A stretch of DNA of 60,000 nucleotides from Polytrichum commune (lineage: Eukaryota; Streptophyta; Polytrichopsida; Polytrichales; Polytrichaceae). The notes beneath the pieces are model-generated. The model had not been told where the DNA came from. It saw only the letters and a list, made by a program, of their open reading frames with translations, and ran no database searches. How positions within the stretch are numbered: position 1 is the stretch's first letter; the number at the start of each line of letters is the position of its first letter. Shown here piece by piece: positions 23,120 through 34,112 of the stretch. The stretch is from positions 39,620,001 through 39,680,000 of the forward strand of contig OX485806.1 in NCBI GenBank assembly GCA_950295325.1, in the 5' to 3' direction. A program made the translations under genes and the position numbers.

Positions 23120-24111
23120 CCCTCGCGCTAGAATGTCTCCTGAATATGGGAAGTAGGGAACTGCGTAGTGGGGGGGGGGGGTCATTTGTAATTTCCACGA
23201 CGCTACATTATTTTGTCTAATTAGTGTGGGTGGGGAATTCATATGGTTTGGAATTTAGTGTGGCCCACATTAATTTTATACTACCTGCCTTGGTTTTACA
23301 TAGTCATTTTATAGGAACTTGTCTTGTCTTGAATTTTCATCCATATATGTAGATGAAAAAGCCCACACTAATTTTTACACTGGAATTTACAATGGGCCAC
23401 TTCAAATTATTAAAAAAAAAATGTGGGTAATAATTGGGAATTATTATGGCCCACACTAGTTGGAAAAAATAGTGTAATGAACCCCGGAGAGAGGGAATTA
23501 TCACATGTGAGTATACATCTCATTCATCTCAAATAGTATGTTGTTTATTTTTGTTTAATCAACATCCGATTTTGTTTTAAGGACATTGGATCGATCTACA
23601 TTGTTTTATGGTATTATGTTTCACTTATTATTCAAAGTTATGCAACACTATGATTTTTTGCTAATATTTATTTTATTTTACCAAGTGAAGTCATTTATGT
23701 TGTATAATGTCCATGCAACCTATTTAATCTTTGTTGGTAAGAATATGTAATATCCAATAAGAAGTTTTATCATTACATATTTTCAAATAGTAAGAGACAC
23801 TAAATACCAAAACTAGTGTAGTCCAAGTCATTTGAAATGGATCGGCCACAAACTTATAGGGGGTCAAGTTTTTAAGTTGGATGGATGAGAGGTACGCTTG
23901 TGCACAAAAATTCTCTTTTTCCCTATTTTCCTAAACCCCTTGCATAACATCAAAGTTATCCTTAAAGTATCTCAAAAGCTTATGTTCTGGTAGGGAGTTT
24001 GGCCCCAGTTTTTTGATACATTTATAATGTTTAGGGAGTGTTTAAATGGTGCTAAAACCCTTTTTTTAAGTGAAATAAAGTGAAAGCATTGGATGTCAAT
24101 CAAAGCACATA

Positions 24112-24144
<33 letters not shown>

Positions 24145-25560
24145 GTAAATGAACTCCTTGCCAAATTTCCAAGACCATCATTTTAGGTGCCTTCAATGGT
24201 TTGGCCATCATTTCATTTTTACGTAGATTTCTTTTGGCTAAAGTCAAACACCTCCCCTCCATTTTGCCAAAATTAGGGGTTCCAACACCACTCGAACACT
24301 CCTTAAAGATTGAAAAATGTCAAAGGTGGGAAGAAATTTCCTACCAAAACATGAGATTTTGAGAGACTTTATGGACAATTATGTTCTTAAGTTTCATTTC
24401 ACCTCCCCTATGAGAAAAAGTTAGAAAAACATTTATTAGAATACAAATGTATGATTATCTAAAAGGCTAGATTGGATCACAACAAACAATATTTTATTTC
24501 CACCATGTCATATTTAGCATGTGTCTCTTAAAAGGCTCTCTCTCTCTCTCTCTCTCTCTCTCTATGGTTTGATAACTTGACCTTCACACTTTCAGCCACC
24601 CCCATGTTAGAATATTTATATAATCCTTAGGGGTGGATAATATTGTGAGTTGATTTTCCAACTTATTTTATTATTGCATTCAACTTAATTTGTTAGTATT
24701 GTACACCATACGTGATTGTCAAGTTTGGCATGTATTCCCTCTTGACATTTGAACATGTACATATGAAATTAAGAATTTGACAAGATTTGTAAGCTAATTT
24801 GTCAGTTATCAAAAGAGATGTGTATTACTTGCACAATACCTTTGACTATTATTCTAGCTTGGCCCGTGCCCCCATGATAGATAGACAATTATGTGTGTAA
24901 GTACATAGCTTTATAGATACATAGATGGGTGGGTCGATAGGTATGTCGTTTGTTGAGACAAGACCTAGAATCCTTGTATAAGAAATATTGTGAGTTTATT
25001 TCCACACTAAAGTCCATGACAACAACATATGTTATTAATAGTTAAAAAATCTCAAAGCCCTAGTTAACAAACTAGGATATATGTACCAAGAGCAGGACCA
25101 CCCTAAACCTCAATCCCAATCTCAAAACCTAGGTTAGTTCCCCTATTGAGGGTTCCAAGTTGGATTTTATATTTGGGACGATCATGAAATTATGAGCATG
25201 AATGGATATCACTTCAATACATGCCCTCATAGGTAAGGCAATTGTTGTGCCACATGGTTTTCTTTTCCCCATGCTACAAAAGATGCCATGAAAGAGACCA
25301 ACTCTTCATATCCATAGATTGGTCTACTAGGTCATTCACTTTGGTTCTATGGTTATACATGGTTCCTTCAAAGAGAGGGAGTTATCATACACGAATGTAG
25401 TTTTCATTCACACAATAAGAATTTATGTCCATAGCAACCACCTGTAATTGGTCATTGCAACACAATGGGTGTTGTCACTGCCCTATGAAACAAAAGAACG
25501 AAGGTTGACCCATGGGATTTGAGGATGCATAAATTTAATTTCAATTACCCTTCATTGCAT
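23120..25560. other. Intergenic stretch, no gene recognised
   Basis: Holds a G run (23170-23181), an (AT)n tract (24120-24144), a (CT)n tract (24536-24561) and fragments resembling F3 ends near 23770-23815 (AGTAAGAGACACTAAATACC). Nothing coding is recognised. Confidence 0.6.
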
Positions 25561-27148
25561 CCGTGTGGGGTGCGAGGTGGTGAATAGTGCCCAGGGACGA
25601 CGTGGGTTAGAAGTGCCTAGTGCAAATTTTCTCTGCCTACATAGGTGGAAGTTATCCTCACTTAAAATAAGAACCACAATCCAACAGGGTGGTCTTCACT
25701 CGTGTTGTGGTGGTGGGCAACCCGAATGTCATCACGACCGCAATTGATGTGTGATGGCAATATGATTGTTGTACTTGATTTTGGGTGACGTGTATGTGCC
25801 TATCCTCAAAACAATACTCAAGCTTATACATCCCACTTGTTTCAAAGCAAATGTGGCAATGTTCAACGTCCACAACATGCCCACTTTATGGTAGTTATGT
25901 TGGATGCTTTCCAAGGATGGTTGCCATCCTTCTTCACCACCTAAAGTCTATAATGGTGTGATTTGTGGTTGCCAACACGTGTTTTTCCAGTGCTCTTGAA
26001 GTGTATGCAATGTTGTGGTTCCCGGTGACCGTTCACATTGAGGGCAATGAATGCATATTGTTCATGTTCGTCAGCAATACCAATGTACGAATTGCTTGCA
26101 ACATCTTCATGTGGTACAATAATATGGTGTGTTCAAGTGCAAACATGTTACAAAGCATAACAACATTATGTACTCAATCAACATGCAATACACATTTATC
26201 ATTGCCCATGCCACATTTCCCAACATACACTCCAATTGCATCACAAGCAATGCAAGAAAAATCATCTCCTTTTATTTTTGTTGCACTATTTTGGAAGCTC
26301 AATGTAACCGCAACACATGGAATAAAAAAATATTATTTTTAATGTCCAATTTCTACCCAATCTCCAAGGCTTTTGCACAAAATATGGCAAATGTTTGTAC
26401 TTTTTCTTTTTTCTTTTTTCTTCTTGCGTGTATGCTTACATTGAGGCCCCCAACTTCAACATTGCATTCAACACCTTCACTTCACATACTATACATATGA
26501 CATGAACATGTATTCATTGTCATTTTTAATGTCCCTATGCCTTGGAACATTTTCTACATCGTTATGAATTGTATCATCCCTTCCACAACCATATCACAAT
26601 GCCTCCCCCCTCGACTCCCCCCCCCCCCAAACAAAAATGTAAAATTTCAAATAATAAAATCAAATAAATTTGAAGAAACAAACAATGAGTTCACCTCCAC
26701 ATATGTTCATTGCCTAGACCCGCATCCATTGTTGCCAACAGATAGATAGAAACTCCGGTCCCTTTTTAGCAAGGGGCCGGCGTGAATAAAGTGTCCGTTC
26801 GTAATGTCAAATGACCCGATGCCCACTGGACAAGGGGAAATTAGGACAATACTACTCTCCCCTTGTTGCCAACACAATACTACCCAATACAATTCTACGT
26901 AAGCATGCCCTAGTATATGTCCTCTACATGGCCACTAGTGTGCCTTCAGGCACATCACAAGTGGGTTTCCAATTCCACTAAGGTTACATGGCTTTAACAA
27001 CCCACACAACCAGCCTTCTTTTCGGCGGGTGCCTCTTCAGCACACTCCCATGAAATAATAATTGCTCTCTACATTGCCTCCCTACTAAACTCCATATACC
27101 ATCTTGCACACATCATTAGCCAGACCATTCCAATTTCTATGGCATCGC
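25561..27148. other. Intergenic stretch, possibly decayed coding sequence
   Basis: Overlapping frames at 25965-26342 and 26129-26500 (plus strand) are Asn/Met/Thr-rich and unrecognised. A 12-base C run lies at 26617-26628. I see no domain or splice pattern that supports a gene. Confidence 0.35.
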
Positions 27149-27643
27149 TTATTTTTCCCACACTTTTCCTCCATGATATATACAAATGATCCAGTTTGTA
27201 TACATGTGCAAGGCTTCAGTCCTCGAGGATTCGTTTGCCTTTGCCATGTCGTCTATGGTCAGCATATGGAACAATGATTGCAAAATTTTGGCAAACAACC
27301 AACAATGCACAATGCACTCCTTGCTAAAGATGTCATAGGCAATCATATAGTACCTCACAACTCCATGCCTTGCAAATTCAATACACCCAAGTTGCTGGCA
27401 CATGTTTTGTGCATCTTCATCTCTCACATCTTGCAGTGCTATGAGTAGGCTCTCTCCAATAGTGGCAGAGCTCAAAAGACGTAACCACAACTTGTTCCAT
27501 GCTCTAAGGCTCTTAACGTAACAGAGATTCTCATACAACAAACACACTTCCATGTCTATAGCAATTGCTATCGTTGTCATAATGAATGGAAACATGTTAT
27601 ACAAAACAAGACTATATGTCAATCCATCTACAAAGCTAACCAT
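27149..27643 (-). CDS. Unrecognised ORF, 164 codons
   Basis: ATG at 27643-27641; the frame stays open about ten codons further upstream. The product has a hydrophobic N-terminal third (possible membrane segment around residues 8-30), then Leu-, Cys- and Met-rich sequence with a central acidic patch (V-R-D-E-D-A-Q). I recognise no family. It is one of the longest open frames outside the MYB-CC gene, yet no homologous repeat or exon lies nearby. It may be a decayed transposon or host fragment, or chance. Confidence 0.22.
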   Translation of the reverse strand: MVSFVDGLTYSLVLYNMFPFIMTTIAIAIDMEVCLLYENLCYVKSLRAWNKLWLRLLSSATIGESLLIALQDVRDEDAQNMCQQLGCIEFARHGVVRYYMIAYDIFSKECIVHCWLFAKILQSLFHMLTIDDMAKANESSRTEALHMYTNWIICIYHGGKVWEK

Positions 27644-27845
27644 GTCATAAGGGGCATCTCTCGCAATCCGTTAGTCCTCCTTGCTTGGTGTACTATCCTT
27701 CTTTCTAAGCGATTGTTAAGTAATGAGCTTGGGAGACTTGGGTTTTGCCCTCAAAAGAACAAATATTGATCATGGTGGTAAGCATAAATGTTCTCCCATA
27801 CGACATGGATAATTGTTTTAAACAAATGACAATCGTGTGGGCATA

Positions 27846-27990
27846 ACATTATTCATATTCATAACAATGTTTTGTGGGACTCACAATATTATACAAAATA
27901 TTCCCCATATTTAGATTGATTGTGGAGAATATTCCACAAAATTATGTCAGTCCCACATAATATTGTTATGGATGTGAATAATGTTATGGG
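27846..27990. mobile_element. F4 palindromic MITE, copy 1
   Basis: About 145 bp, almost self-complementary. It starts CATAACATTATTCATATTC and ends with the near-complement (GAATAATGTTATG). Inside, TTGTGGGACT and AGTCCCACATAA arms pair, as do two ATATTCC-type arms. No coding capacity. Further copies at 31798 (inside another element) and 45994. Confidence 0.75.
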
Positions 27991-28310
27991 CTAGCGTAGC
28001 CGCCTACTACATTAAAAAATGGATGTTAGCCGCAACTAGCATCTCTCTATTTAACACACAACTCTTCCATCTCTCTCTCTTTCTCCACCTTGACAATCAA
28101 CATCAAATGGATTAGTTAAAAACATATGAAATCCTAATTGCTTGGTTACGTTGTATTGATCTATTGTGTTGGCAATGAGCCTATGGGCAATGTTGATGTG
28201 ATTTTGGCTATTAATTTCTCAATGTTATTTGTATCTTTGTCCTTGATTACTCACTTGCCGTGTTTGTATTTTGTTTTCCACTTCATTCCATCATGTTGTT
28301 CCCCCTCTCA

Positions 28311-28812
28311 AGGCCACTTCACACACGAGACTGAGAGCCCGTGACCATTACACTTCAAGCACTCTCATTGGTGGAAAAGGCGGAGCCGGTCCAAGTTCGC
28401 TGCTTCACACTGCGCTTGAGGGACCAAAGGAGTATGTGAATGCAAGATGGATGTAAAGTCTACATGGAGTCCTACATGCCATCAAATGGATCATGCTTCA
28501 TGGTCACTTGGGTTGTTGTCAAAAACCACCTCTTGGAGGTCAGCCTAACACAAAATCAGGACACCATGGCACTTCAAAACATTCCCACCTATTGATTTAT
28601 TCTATTTTATCATGTGTGAGGACCTGCATGAATAGAATTTATTGAAATAGCATTTGATTGAAGGCTCGGTCACATATGGCTTCACACTACACTTGAGGGT
28701 CCATGACCACACTACATGATTTTGGAGGTGTCTTGGGACAACCTTTGGACACTTTCTTTTGGGCTCTCACAAATTCATGGTCACCGCTCTTGGCTTGTGT
28801 GTGGAGTGACCC
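28311..28812 (+). mobile_element. F1 MITE (about 502 bp)
   Basis: Begins AGGCCACTTCACACACGAG and ends CTTGTGTGTGGAGTGACCC. Landmarks: GGTGGAAAAGGCGGAGCCGG, CTACATGG-GTCCTACAT, the worn hairpin near 28515-28565, and CATGGTCACCGCTCTTGGC. It has the same layout as 43691-44189. Flanks TCA and TTA do not match, so the target duplication is lost or the limits are off by a base. Confidence 0.75.
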
Positions 28813-28819
28813 TTAGCCC

Positions 28820-29360
28820 AAGATAAATAGGACCAATGGGTGCCAACACGGTGTATTTTATTTCTTCAATGGAACATATATATATATCTTACATTGGCCC
28901 ACGATGGATCTTAATGAAGGTAAACATGATTTTGGGATGTTTTGTGATGAGCTCTAGGCATCATCCGTTTCTTTTTTGGCACAAAGGCGGGCAAGATTGG
29001 GGCTTAATTAGTTAAGGGAGGGGGCGAGAATAGCAAGGAAAGAAGCGAGGATAAGTAGTGGAAACACTGGAGAAGTCTGTAGTGAATTTTAGTACTACTC
29101 CAGTTCCAGCCTCCCTTCTAAATTAAAAAAAAGAAGCTTCCCCAAATAGAGAGAGATTGACGGATGAATAGATGGAGGCATGGATGAATGAATGGAGGAT
29201 CGGATGAATGTATGAGCGAGTGGATGAACGGCCAGAACAGACGCTGCCCTGCGTTAGTGGCGGCCCTTTCCTCCTCCAGCCATATATATGTGGCTTCGCT
29301 TCTAGCCAATCATTTGTTACTATTTATAGACACGTCACGCTCCCCCTATTTCCCCGCACA
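28820..29360. other. Intergenic stretch, nothing recognised
   Basis: Non-coding by inspection; GGATGAATG-type short repeats at 29160-29225. Confidence 0.6.
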
Positions 29361-29367
29361 TTCCTTT

Positions 29368-29553
29368 ATGGTATTTAGTGTCACTTACTATTTGGGATTC
29401 CACAAAGGCTATATAACTTCTCGCTCTATGTTTCGTTTGTTACCAACCAAGATTGAAGAGGCGAAATGGAGAATACACAAACATAAATGACTTCGCTTCA
29501 TAAAAAGTTATAGTAGAGCGTAACTTTGAATAGTAAGTGACAATAAATAGCAT
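29368..29553 (+). mobile_element. F3 MITE, copy 2
   Basis: Left end ATGGTATTTAGTGTCACTTA; the right end is the complement of ATGCTATTTATTGTCACTTA. About 186 bp. Outer bases can be read as TA on both sides, consistent with but not proof of a TA target duplication. Confidence 0.75.
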
Positions 29554-29753
29554 ATTGCTTGAGGACCAAGTGGAGTGATGTACATTGCACTTTTTTCCAT
29601 GTAAATGGGTGTCTTGTATAAGTAGGGCATGTTGATTCTAGCCAAGATTTGATTCAGCCCGATTTGTTTCCTAAACCTTTGAATCCACGTGTTTTTTTTG
29701 AATAAAATAGCTAAAATAGAATAAAATAGAATTCCTTTGTTGGCTGGATGTTA

Positions 29754-30250
29754 TGGTTGCTTCACACTATGGCCGTCCAAGTCGAGAGGCCGTGGTATTG
29801 AATGGCCAAACTTTGTTGAGAGTCCAAAGAAACGGGCTACAAATAACCAATAGAATATAGGAATTGGAGCCTTCGGTTGGGCACAGTGTGAAGCCTCCAA
29901 AGGCCAAGCCCAAAGTCGAAAGGAAGAAGGAGCATCCCACTTTATTCCCTACCCAAAACAACCCCTCCAATCCAGTGGCCAAGATCTTGTCAATTTATTC
30001 TAATTTTTTTAATGAAACAAATCAACAGCCTCTCAACAGTAGTTTGGGTTTCCATTCTAGTCCAACCCAAACTTCCTTCGAGAGTCCATCACCTTGTAAA
30101 AAAAAAAAAGTATTGCCATGCAGGCATTTTAAATTACAACGGCCTTTGGACTTCGGCCTCTAGGGTGAAGGGTCGCGAGGCCAAATTCTTGGTTTCTTGC
30201 AATCTGATCGATGGAAATCGATGACAACCGACGGTCAGTGTGAAGCGACC
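29754..30250 (+). mobile_element. F1-related MITE with GGTTGCTTCACACT ends
   Basis: Left end TGGTTGCTTCACACTATGGC; complement of the right end GGTCGCTTCACACTGACC. TTA lies on both sides (29751-29753 and 30251-30253), a PIF/Harbinger-type duplication. Internal GTCGAGAGGCC and AAGTCGAAAGG phrases resemble 33724-34109. No transposase. Confidence 0.7.
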
Positions 30251-30257
30251 TTAGTAA

Positions 30258-30493
30258 GGCCACTTCACACATGAGATTGAGGGCATGTGACCGTTGCACT
30301 TCAAGCACTTTGGTGGAAATGGCAGAGCGATCCAAGCTCACTTCGTAATGCGCTGGAGGGACCAATGGAGTAAGTAAATGCAAGATGGATGTAAAGTCTA
30401 CATGGATTCCTATGTGGCATCAGTTGAATTCATGGTCACTTAGAGCATTTTCAGAAACCACCTCTTGGAGATAGGCCTAACACAAACCCAAGA
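30258..30493 (+). mobile_element. F1 MITE, truncated
   Basis: Begins GGCCACTTCACACATGAGA only a few bases after the previous element and follows the F1 layout through GGAGATAGGCCTAACACAAA. At about 30494 it passes into the foldback arm (TCAATAAAGCATGTAATT), so its right half was lost or displaced by that element. Confidence 0.65.
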
Positions 30494-31022
30494 GACCGTG
30501 GCAAAGTGAAGCCGTCAATAAAGCATGTAATTCACTTGGAAGTCAACAAAATTACAAAATCCTCAATAGCACCGAGGTTATCTTTTTGCGACTTACCATT
30601 TGAAAGAGTCTTTGTCATTCTAAATGAAAATAAGATTTAATGTCCTATTTTGAGTGTGTTTATTCTATAATATTTCAAGTAATGCCTTCTACTTTCACAA
30701 GTATACACACACATTCAAACTAATTAGGTGTGATTAGATGTAATTGAGCATAAAGAACTGTAATTGAAAGTAGATGAGCACAAGGCCTAGGTTTCTATAA
30801 GCATTCATACACATTCGAACTCATTAAGCCTGGTTAAGTGCAAATAAGCACATTAAATCTATTTAAGCGTAATGAAGCCTAAACAAGTGTAATTAACCAC
30901 TTTTTTTTCATTCTCTAAATTGAATTAAATCATCATCAATAAAAGTAAGCTCATGTGATAATCAATTAGGCTTTATTAGTATGGTAAGCACAATTTCTGA
31001 TATAATTGGGCTTAATTAGGAC

Positions 31023-31432
31023 CACGGGTAGATCACTCCATTGTCAAGTTGAACACCACGTGCGACCAAAAAAAATCTTCTTTTGGTAAGTTGCACCACC
31101 AAAATGGGTCAAAATTTTATCAAATTTTTTCATGAGTAGATATACATAGTACCTATGACATAGTCAAAAGTGGTAACTAAATTTGATGATTTGTTTTTTT
31201 TCATAAAACATACCATTTCTAACTAGGATGACACATAATTGAACTAAAAAAATTACTAAAAAAAATAAAGATGACTAAAAATTTCAAAAAAGTATACAAA
31301 AGATACTATCAATGGTTATGTACATGTAAAAAAAATATCATAAATTTTAAAATTATATATGACATGTAATATAGGGGTAGCAAACTTTGTCCGCACGTGG
31401 TGTCAACTTGACAATGAAGTGACCTCCCCGTG
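31023..31432 (+). mobile_element. hAT-like MITE (410 bp) with 8-bp duplication
   Basis: Inverted ends: left CACGGGTAGATCACTCCATT, complement of the right end CACGGGGAGGTCACTTCATT; both then read GTCAAGTTGA and a CACCACGTGCG segment. Exact 8-bp direct repeats ATTAGGAC flank it (31015-31022 and 31433-31440). The interior is A+T-rich, without coding capacity. Related ends occur at 47870-48758. Confidence 0.88.
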
Positions 31433-31797
31433 ATTAGGACTATTTAGGTTCATCATGATTAATTAGGCTTAGTACGCTTAATTACATGTGACCACACTTA
31501 ACTAGTTTGAATGTGTATGAATACTCGTGAAAGTAGAAGGCTTAACTAACATAGTTATATTACTATATCCTAAAAGCATTAAGTTTTTTTGAGTTCCATT
31601 TTAGAATGGAAAAGACCCTTTCAAATGGTAAACCACCAAAATTATAACCTCGATGGTGATGAGGATTTTGTAACCTTTTAGACTTCCAAGTTAATATCAT
31701 GTTTTATTGACGGTTTCACTTTGAAAATAATATCCCAATCAATTTCTTATTTACTAAGTGGAGGTTTATATATGAATGATTTTGGACCTTGAACATA

Positions 31798-31962
31798 ACA
31801 TCTTTTAGATCCATAACAATATTTTGTGGAACTAACAATATTCCACAAAATATTCTTGGATAATTCCCACATTTAGTCTAATATTTGGAAATATTTGGGA
31901 ATATTATGTGGAATATTGTCAATCCCACAACACACTGTTATGGATTTGAATAATGTTATGAA
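31798..31962. mobile_element. F4 palindromic MITE, copy 2, nested
   Basis: Starts CATAACATCTTTTAGATCCA and ends GATTTGAATAATGTTATG, with paired TTTTGTGGAACT / AATCCCACAA arms. It interrupts the left arm of the 31.6-33.0 kb foldback: sequence on either side (GGACCTTGAA before, AAGTGCACTCAATATGGG after) is contiguous in the other arm. Confidence 0.7.
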
Positions 31963-32863
31963 AATGAAGTGCACTCAATATGGGTTATATGGACATGTGT
32001 CCTTCAAAAATCCAAAGGCAAAAAAATTTCAAAGTCGGGTGGAGTAGGCAACAATTTTCAATTAAGATCTGATTTCTTCTTCTTCATCTTCTTCCTCTTC
32101 TTTGTTTTTGTTTTGGGGATGTTGGATCATGGACTCCAGCCCCTATCCAACTCCTCCAAAAAGTTTGTAGGGAGAGATTTAGTGTCCTCCCTCCTTTCAA
32201 GCTCTCACAATTTCATGGTCACGGCTCTTGACTCATGTATGACGTGGCTCTAAGTAACTCCTCCCGGTGGACGTTTTATGCTTATTTATGCTTATAATAA
32301 CATTAGTTATTATTATTATTATTATATAAATGTTCCTCTAGATGATTGGATTCCATTGTACGAAAACACACAGTCTTCAATGCTGAAATTGAGACCACCA
32401 GGGTTGGTCCGGGGGGAGTATATTTATTGGTAAGCACAGGAGTGTAGGAATTGATGTGAATGAATAGCAAGTGGATAGAATTAATGAACCGTTCCCCAAC
32501 CAAGAGGTCTATTGTATAAGCTCTTTTTACCTCCATCTCGGATTTCACTTCCTAACACCCACCCAGGCGTGGCTGGGGCAAACCAACTCGTACACTGGTT
32601 CCTTGAAGGCAAGGGTTTAGGCATCCAACAAGGAACGAGTGTATGGCTTGGTTCGCCCAATTCCCCAGGTGCCCTAGCCTAGATCACATTTGTCCATGGC
32701 TGGGCTCCGCCATGAGCACACCTCCTTCACTACCTGAGTGGAGTCCATGATCCATGCTCGCTCCGCCCGACTTTGAAAAATAATATTATCCTTGCATTCT
32801 TGAAGGCCGCTTGTTCATATAACCCATATTGAGTGTGCTTTTGTCTTCAAGGTCCAAAATCCA

Positions 32864-32880
<17 letters not shown>

Positions 32881-32899
<19 letters not shown>
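32881..32899. repeat. (GT)n microsatellite
   Basis: GT tract following an AT tract, seen directly. Confidence 0.9.
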
Positions 32900-33217
32900 T
32901 CACTTTTATTAAATAAATAAGCAATTGATTGGGATTTCATTTTTGAAGTGAATTGGTCAATAAAGCATGTAATTAACTTGGAAGTAAAAAGTATTACAAA
33001 ACCCTCATTAGCACTGAGGTTATAATTGTTGAGGTATTGTCACATTGGTTCCCAACTAGGAAGACTTCCCACGTAGGTGCGGGCAGGAAGACCGGGCAAT
33101 GGAGGGGTGTGGGAGGGGGCAGGCCCCATTGAGGGGAGAAGTTAATATTTAAAACTTACCCCTTATAGGTTATTTGTTCATTCATTCAAATTTTAGCTTA
33201 TTGGACTACACTAACAT

Positions 33218-33415
33218 GATATTTAGTGTCACCCACTATTCATATTTACACAATGTTGTATATTTTGATTATTGGTGTACTTTATTACAGAATAAAGTTG
33301 TCAATGTTTCATAATGCCCACACTACCAATTTAACATTTGTTGACAAGATACGAGATACGTAGTAAATAGATATAGCATTGTGTAATTCCACATAGTAAG
33401 TGACACTAGATATCA
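33218..33415 (+). mobile_element. F3 MITE, copy 3
   Basis: About 198 bp. Left end TGATATTTAGTGTCACCCAC; complement of the right end TGATATCTAGTGTCACTTAC. Inside, TTTACACAATGTTGTA and GCATTGTGTAATTCC are complementary. Confidence 0.75.
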
Positions 33416-33723
33416 TAATTAATGTAGTTACCGGCACGGGGAGCACGTTTATCTTAAACCACGAAAGTTCGAACACCGCGTGGCTTTATGTGGGGTGAAT
33501 AATAATAAGTGGTTAAAAAAATAAAAGATTGGTCCCAACCAAGAGGTTACTTCAAAAGCTATTTATGCATTAAAGTGAATTTGTACCTAAACTTACCTTA
33601 GAGTAAGCGAACCTCAACCTTGAATTTGTTTCCCTAACACCCACCGAGGTGGTAATACCTAGTAAAAACTTTCCCTATGTAGGTTGGTTGTTGATTCATT
33701 TTAGTTTGAGTTCACTAGATTAA

Positions 33724-34109
33724 GGGCCGGTTCACACTATGGCCAAACTTTGAGAGGAGAAGCGTTTGAACCAATGAAAATGCATAAATGTCCAAAGTCT
33801 GTCTTCTCGGCCTTCACACTAGAGGCTGAAGTCCAAAGGACGTCGCCTCCAAAAGAGCCTAGATGGCAGCACTTTTAGGAAGTTATGGCGCCAAGAGTTC
33901 GGCCTCTCGAGCAAAGTTTGGGTCGAGCAAAATGCTTGACCCAAACTTCCGTCGAGAGGCCAAACTTTTTTTTCATTCAAATATTCAAAATCTGACATCT
34001 AATTATTTTAATATACTTTTTTTCAGCCCGAAGGCTTCTCCTCTCGACATAGTTTGGTCCAGAAAAGTGACGCTTCTCCTCTCGACTCGGGCATAGTGTG
34101 AACCGGCCC
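33724..34109 (+). mobile_element. Tourist-like MITE (386 bp) with GGGCCGGTTCACAC ends
   Basis: Terminal inverted repeats GGGCCGGTTCACACTATG at both ends and TAA flanking on both sides (33721-33723 and 34110-34112). Subterminal CTCTCGAC / GTCGAGAGG motifs recur in both orientations. Termini and duplication fit the PIF/Harbinger group. No coding capacity. Confidence 0.88.
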
Positions 34110-34112
34110 TAA

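Larger units (their letters stand above)
30494..33030. mobile_element. Nested foldback element cluster with three related arms
   Basis: One arm sequence occurs three times: plus orientation at about 30494-30780, minus at about 31470-31780 (extended to 32045), plus at about 32765-33030. Landmarks are TCAATAAAGCATGTAATT, CTTGGAAGT, ATTACAAAA-CCTCA and GAGGTTAT, plus ACTCAATATGGGTTATATG for the longer pair. A hAT-like element (31023-31432) sits between arms one and two, and an F4 element (31798-31962) interrupts the second arm. Terminal target duplications were not found. No ORF of note. Confidence 0.7.
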
